64,000 nucleotides of DNA from Dipodascopsis uninucleata var. uninucleata. Taxonomy: Eukaryota; Ascomycota; Lipomycetes; Lipomycetales; Lipomycetaceae. The translations under genes were made by a program, and so were the position numbers. Below, one piece after another: positions 57,501 through 64,000 of this stretch; positions within the stretch are counted from its first letter, which is position 1; the number at the start of each line of letters is the position of its first letter. Location of the stretch: positions 62,001-126,000 of the forward strand of contig JAJLTO010000013.1 in NCBI GenBank assembly GCA_030568195.1, read 5' to 3'. The notes under the pieces were generated by a model that searched no databases, was not told the DNA's origin, and was given only the letters and a program-made list of their open reading frames with translations.

Positions 57501-58580
57501 ATGGGGATCGATGAGAAAGATGCCCTTCCAGATTTGGAAAATAGTCTACTATATCACTACTATGAGGACTTTATAACGGATAATTTGATTGATTCTTTCT
57601 ATATGCGGTGCTTTATCTTGAGATAATATCTTTTTTCGTCAAATATGTCAATAAGGTGACGCAAATACGTTCTTTAAATGTAAATTGGAGACATTGATTG
57701 CGTCTGCTACCAATGAGTGTAAGATACCCAGAGAAGAATTCGTCATAATGACAAGCGGTGTTGTGCCTATAATTAAATGAACATGCTATGCGGTGTTTCT
57801 CAAAAGCTTGAATGTGTAGAACAACGTGGCATGCCATAGCAATTGTTGGCTAGTGTTGGCCAGATCAACGAATTTAAGCCTATTGACATAGACTGCGTTA
57901 AGCTCCTCCAAGATTCACAGATTTTACCCAAAAGCGGATCCAGAGTATTTCATGTGTTTGAATGATTAACGAATCTATCCAAGTTAGGTCTATTGGATTG
58001 AGTGTGTAGTGGTACCATTCGCTTTTTTGCTCTTCTGCAAGTTACAGCGGAGAAGAACGGTTCGACGCAGTTCTTTTCTATGTAAATTACTATAACGATC
58101 TTCATAGGAGAAGATGGCAAGGCGAATCCTATCCATAAGGAGACCGGTGTTGTTTTATTTCGTATATGTATTCTCTGGTGGATATTTCACTCGTCTACTG
58201 ACATCCAATATACTCTGTAAAGATTTCTCTTAAGTATAATGGCTGCTCTACGCTACCTATTATTAAGCGAATAGAAGAGATCGCTAAGGAGAAACGCTTT
58301 ACTACAACTAATATTTCACTCTTCTGATTCATGGAGAAAGGTATCACAAGCTATATTATTGATGCCAACAGTATAGATCATTTGGAGCACGTTAATAATC
58401 ATTCTAAAGTTCGTTGGAAAGAAGCTCTTACTGAAGATATTAAATATCTCGGCAAATGTTATATTACTTTTGAAATCAAGGCTATAGAAAACTTTCTTGA
58501 CAATCGACATCTGCCTGGTACTATCATTTGCTTCTTACACTGTACGTTCTGGCTTACGATGACAAGATATGAATAAAGTA
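57500..58580 (+). pseudogene. Decayed coding relic, about 1.1 kb
   Basis: The plus strand keeps protein-like reading over about 1.1 kb, but in pieces and in more than one frame. Examples are DALPDLENSLLYHYYEDF near 57520, KLETLIASATNECKIPREEF near 57690, INEFKPIDIDCVKLLQDSQI near 57870 and EERFDAVLFYVNYYNDLH near 58060. The last piece, opening with ATG at 58331, is 81 residues (SIDHLEHVNNHSKVRWKEAL). There are several breaks and no intact gene. The order and spacing suggest one former protein of several hundred residues. The family is not recognised; an old mobile-element protein or a lineage-specific gene are both possible. Confidence 0.45.
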
Positions 58581-58692
58581 CGTTTCAATTTATAGCTCTT
58601 ATGTAGTAAAACAAGGCAAGATTTCAGATTCTTATTGCTGCTAGTATATAAAAAGATCGGTTTGTCCTTATCAGCAATCCACCATGCCAGAT

Positions 58693-60318
58693 TTACAGAT
58701 ATAATCCCTCCAAACTCTCCTCAGTCTTGTTCTTCATGACTCTTTCTCTTGCACTGCGGAAATCCTGGGCAGTAACCTTCATCCTTCGTTCACGAAGAGC
58801 AAGAAGACCAGCTTCGGTACAAATAGCCTTAATATCAGCACCTGATAGATCATCCTTTGCGCCAACAAATTCTTCCAGATCAACATCATCACCAAGTGAC
58901 ATTTTTCCAGTATGAATCTGAAAAATCTTCCGCTTAGTGTTCTGATCGGGATTCTCGAACAAAATCTTTCGGTCAATACGTCCAGGTCTAATAAGGGCTG
59001 GGTCCAGAGATTCAATCTTATTAGTAGCCATGATAACTTTAACATCGCCACGGTCATCAAATCCATCAAGTTGATTCAAAAGCTCAAGCATAGTGCGCTG
59101 GATCTCTCGTTCACCACCAGAGGTAGAGTCGTAACGCTTAGTACCAATGGCATCAATTTCGTCGATGAAGACAATAGATGGAGCATGCTCAGCTGCAACT
59201 TGGAAAATCTGTCTACAAAGTCGAGGACCGTCACCAAGATATTTCTGGATGAGCTCACTACCGACAATGCGTAAAAATGTAGCACTTGTTTGATTTGCCA
59301 CTGCCTTTGCTAACAAAGTCTTACCAGTTCCTGGAGCACCATACAAAATGACACCTTTAGGAGGCTTGATTCCCATTTCTTCATAAAGTTCTGGGTGTGT
59401 TAACGGTAGTTCAACAGCTTCTTTGATTTCTTGAATCTGGGATTCCAATCCACCAATATCAGCATAGGATTCAGTAGGAGCTTTGTCAAGCTTCATTACA
59501 GACACCATTGGGTCTGTATCATCTTGAAGTACACCCACAACATTAACACCCTTATGATGGAGGAGAACTGAGCATCCAGGTTCTAAAAGATCCTTATCGA
59601 CGAAACTCATAATTGACACATAATATTCTGGTCCTGTGGTTGAAGAAACAATAGCATGATCATCATCGATTATTTCTTCCATCACGCCAACGCTCATTGG
59701 CGTGCCTCTCATGTCATCAACTCGTCCACGTTCCTCTGCAGCCTTCTCGTCCATAGGCTTGAGACGCTCCTCATTCTGAATAAATTCTTCTTCTAGCAAA
59801 AGATGATCTTTAATTCGTTCGAGTTTCAGTAGTTTCAACTTGCATCTCGTGGTAGGATACACATTAGGTAACTTTGTGGAGCTATCTGGCCCTTTACGTC
59901 TCTTCTTTCCTACCCTTGTCGATGGCGGAGGTTCGTATTTTGGTTCTAAATATTCACAAAGATATAGTTAATAACAATAGAGCCAGTAAATATACGACTT
60001 CGTGTAGTTCAGTGCACGTAAGATCGATCTCTAAAGCAACTTACTTTCAGCGTTCTATAGAAACAACGTATTAGAGTCAGCAAATCCATTACATCGTTTC
60101 AGCTACGTAGCCTTCGACATCACCAATCAACATACCTTATCTTTCGATTTATCTTTATCGCCATCTGGCATTCCAGGAGGTAATCCTGATTGTCCTTGGC
60201 CCTACAAATGAGAATAGCAGTTAGTTCAACCGTCACCAAAAATCAGACCTGATTACTGTGGCAATAATGCCGAATCCCAATCTTCAGGCATCTTGTCATC
60301 TAAATCATCACCCACCAT
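58693..60318 (-). CDS. RPT2: 26S proteasome regulatory ATPase Rpt2 (PSMC1)
   Basis: AAA ATPase of the 19S base ring; its C-terminus docks in the 20S core and opens the gate. Model: 60318-60316 (ATG only), 60201-60136, 60054-60045 (10-nt microexon) and 59945-58693, giving 443 residues (human 440). The joins read MGQGQSG and KDKNAEKPKYEPP, matching conserved N-termini; MGQ is the known N-myristoylation signal of Rpt2. Then follow the RTRVGKK-like basic patch, coiled coil, OB domain, Walker [14 protein letters not shown], Walker [13 protein letters not shown], the Arg-finger region [15 protein letters not shown], and the HbYX tail EGLYL. Skipping the microexon would shift the frame. The short open frame following the ATG into intron 1 ends after 21 codons. 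Confidence 0.95.
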
Positions 60319-60895
60319 GACTATTTATATTCTCGATAACAACTATGGATCAGAAAATGTATGTTAAACAATAAAAATGCGATGAAGTGAAGAAAGACTT
60401 AAATCGAAGTATCTTAAGTCAATATAATTATTGAATATACATGCATTTTCATGGAACACAAGTGAAAATATATCACGTGACAACGTTAGGTCGACACAGG
60501 TACCAATAAAGGTATCTTGCGATCTCACCGCGACGCGAAATAAGTAATGAACATTCAGGTATTCAAACTAAGAAAGTAATAAGTGGATTATTCTACGCAT
60601 ATAATTCGACGTGTGGAGACTCGAAAACACGTATGTTATGACATTCGGTTATAATACGGATCAAAAAAAAGAGTGTTGAATTCATTGGAAATAAATGTGT
60701 ATGCACGATCAAAACTAATCATTAGATGTGTGCTCAACCAAGATATGGAAATATTACATGCAGATATAAAAAGCTATTATCTCCAGCTAGTCACAATAAG
60801 CATCGATCGCTACGATTAAGCGAGTAAACCAAATGCTTTGAAGCTGAATTCAACTAGCCTTGGTATATTACCAGTGTTAAAAGATCTTTGCCGAG
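60319..60895. promoter_or_regulatory. RPT2 upstream region with CACGTG palindrome
   Basis: 577 bp between RPT2 and the stop of UBC1. It carries TCACGTGA at 60473-60480, about 155 bp upstream of the RPT2 ATG. I looked for the yeast proteasome element GGTGGCAAA and did not see it. Confidence 0.4.
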
Positions 60896-62029
<1,134 letters not shown>

Positions 62030-63575
62030 ATTGATGATATTCTCTAAAAATTATCAGATTCTGCTGAAAAGAAACGTAATGCTATCGTATGCTGCTCTGC
62101 GGAGATGTCTTGTTAGCTCAACAAGCATAAAAAAGCCGTTGGATATCAGCCAACCAACCGATTTGCCGGTAAATCATAAGTTGCCAGACTCCTCAAAGAC
62201 ACTGGTCTGTTTACAATATAAGCAAAGGTGGAACTGCAATTTCTCTTCTCCAACAATCAAGGATTGCAGATCATCAAGTTGCTCTATGCAGTTATTTGTA
62301 CGAACCAAGTGACTACTCACTTTACTATTATAACTTACTTTGCCTCTAATGCTCTAAAGTGAGCGGCAACTATATCACCAAAAATAAATCTTCTGTCGTA
62401 TTATAGATAGTATACATATAAACCGAGATTGTCCCTAATTTACAGCTTAGTGGATATTGATAATATCCCAACTGTTTACTAGCAATACCTTGATTTCTGT
62501 TATATTTCGCTTTCTTCTAGACGTTGTCACTTCTCGTGCAGAGAAACTGACAGAAGGTGTCACCTAGCTTTTGACTGCTTACTGTTGCATTGGCCGGCAT
62601 AGTAGTCAGCAGCTTCCTCCAGTGTATTAGGTATTCTCTATATTATCACGTGATATGCCGTGCACGCATGTATGTCGAGTAGCTGAACTAAAGCGGATTA
62701 TTCTGACCTCCATTATGGGTCAGCAAATGGAAGCATTATCCGATCACGTGATTAAATTTTATTTGGGTCAGCTGTTTCAGACTAAGGCAGAACCGAGTCC
62801 GGGGAAGCTATGGGGAAATATGATAATAGCACATGCGAAGATTATATGGTATTTGTCATTACATGGCTCTCCACTGGACCGCCGACAATCGGGCCGAAGC
62901 GAAGATTGGCATGAGACCTAAACGATGTAAGTTACAGAGTTCAGAGTTCGTTAGCGGTATGACGTTATATGTGATGTGCTAGAAGATTGTATGGGCTTTA
63001 CTGAGTGGGACGGCGAAACGTCGGTGGAATACAGTGCAACATGGAGCACCGGAACCGAGATACCACAGCGCTGTTCTATGTGATTCGTGTATACCAAGAA
63101 CTTAAAGTAAATTATCCTATTTTTGTATACTTATCTACTAAAGATTATCTGTATCCATTCAGAGAATGATATGTAGTTAGTGGGGAAATGCGTGTGACAT
63201 TCTAAGCGGTAAAAAATATTTTATGATGACTTTCGTTGATCTGCTTACGGATTTATGGAGATGAATCCATGTGTAAATCAATCTGGCTGCGAATACAAAT
63301 ACCACCCCGTAGTCTCCATGGCACTTAGATTTCTGACTGTAGCTACGTAAATACAACATCATAAATAGTATCTCTTCTGATAAGCTAGTAATTGCGGTTT
63401 CCTCGGCTATTTCAAGGGAGCATAAGAACAGACATCGCAAACATTTAGACATTTGTTTGTAAAAGATACCTCGGATAAAAGATTATATAGTAGAATATTT
63501 TAACGTTTGCTAGCACCCTGTTCTCGTTTTCTTTACATCATCTTTTTCATTGAAATCCTTTACATAGTCGAAATT
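62030..63575. promoter_or_regulatory. Divergent intergenic region with two TCACGTGA sites
   Basis: 1.5 kb between UBC1 and the citrate synthase gene, which point away from each other. Two perfect TCACGTGA palindromes stand at 62646-62653 and 62744-62751, about 0.8-0.9 kb upstream of the citrate synthase ATG. An 88-codon open frame at 62655-62921 starts with ATG but shows no domain or signal and overlaps the second site; I do not annotate it as a gene. No RNA gene seen. Confidence 0.4.
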
Positions 63576-64000
63576 ATGGCTTTTATCAATACCGTATCGA
63601 CTGCTTCTACTAGGTATGAGTTTTACTAGCGGGTGTTTACCTGCTCTTCATGTGATACTGATCCGACCAGAGACACTAACATTCACGCAGCGTCGTTAAA
63701 CCCAAAAACACGCTCACTGTCATCGACAATCGCACAGGCAAATCCATCGAAATAGAGATTACGAATAATTCCATACCAGCTACTGCTTTCAGTCAGCTCA
63801 AGGCTCCCTACGAGGAGAATGAGCGAAAGGAGAATGACACTCCATATGGTCTTCGTGTTCTTGATCCCTCTTTCATGAATACTGCCATGATCACATCGAA
63901 GATTACGTATATCGACGGCAATAAAGGATATTTAATGCATAGAGGCTATCCTATCGAGCAATTGGCAGAAAAATCTAGTTTTTTGGAAACGGCTTACTTG
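63576..64000 (+). CDS. Citrate synthase (5' part, cut at window edge)
   Basis: Condenses oxaloacetate and acetyl-CoA to citrate. Exons 63576-63613 and 63691-64000 give the first 116 residues; the gene continues past the window. After [12 protein letters not shown] the protein enters the N-terminal beta region of type II-like citrate synthases ([27 protein letters not shown]), then [32 protein letters not shown] and [14 protein letters not shown]. The short N-terminus lacks arginines and is not a good matrix presequence, which resembles non-mitochondrial (peroxisomal or cytosolic) fungal paralogues. The C-terminal targeting signal that would decide this lies outside the window. Confidence 0.9.

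Noticed and set aside
60206-60318. 21-codon frame from the RPT2 ATG read through intron 1 as a separate small gene
   Set aside because: It is explained by the retained intron after the initiator ATG, and the spliced product matches Rpt2 exactly.
62655-62921. 88-codon ORF upstream of citrate synthase
   Set aside because: No domain, and it overlaps a promoter-type CACGTG palindrome; probably chance.

Overview
The window is nuclear DNA of a fungus. Support comes from fungus-specific or fungus-typical genes: a Cce1/Ydc2 mitochondrial resolvase, a Cyk3 cytokinesis protein, a SOK1/Tcp11 protein, an EMI1 (DUF3128) protein, a PMP3/SNA protein with the ascomycete-style tail, and a peroxisomal copper amine oxidase very like the methylotrophic-yeast enzyme. 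Introns are short (about 50-190 nt), start with GTAAG or GTATG, and mostly carry a CTAAC/CTAAT branch site close to the AG. Intron density is higher than in budding yeasts. An ascomycete of the Taphrinomycotina type, or another intron-rich early lineage, fits best; I cannot name a genus. No plasmid, CRISPR, rRNA or convincing tRNA features were seen.

Layout. 1-10457 (minus) is the 5' three quarters of cytoplasmic dynein 1 heavy chain, cut by the left edge in the stalk. 10.6-20.8 kb is compact: an orphan exon, kynureninase, a PPR protein, RAD9, the resolvase, and a WDR48/Bun107-type WD40 protein. SOK1 follows at 22.4-25.1 kb. An 8 kb gene desert with triplet microsatellites lies at 25.1-33.1 kb. 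From 33.1 to 49.1 kb genes are dense again: SERF, glutathione reductase, UCH37-type deubiquitinase, CHERP-like CID protein, PMP3-like protein, EMI1, a mitochondrial PDK/BCKDK-type kinase, a multi-RRM protein, an AIG2/GGCT-like protein and CYK3. 49.1-64 kb alternates real genes (copper amine oxidase, glutathione synthetase, RPT2, UBC1/UBE2K, start of citrate synthase) with gene-poor stretches, two of which (51.3-51.85 and 57.5-58.6 kb) look like decayed protein-coding relics.

Functional themes. Four ubiquitin-proteasome genes (WDR48-like, UCH37-like, RPT2, UBC1) and two glutathione genes (GLR1, GSH2) lie here, but they are not operon-like and I treat the grouping as coincidence. Many neighbours are divergent pairs sharing 200-350 bp promoters (RAD9/CCE1, UCH2/CHERP-like, PMP3/EMI1) or close convergent pairs.

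The most interesting observations concern splicing. Dynein contains two introns of length divisible by three and without stops, one of them inside the AAA1 Walker A motif. RPT2 has an initiator ATG alone in its coding exon 1 plus a 10-nt microexon, and UBC1 has a 7-nt microexon. In addition, the dynein AAA4 Walker A lysine is replaced by arginine. I did not find a clearly new multi-gene system.
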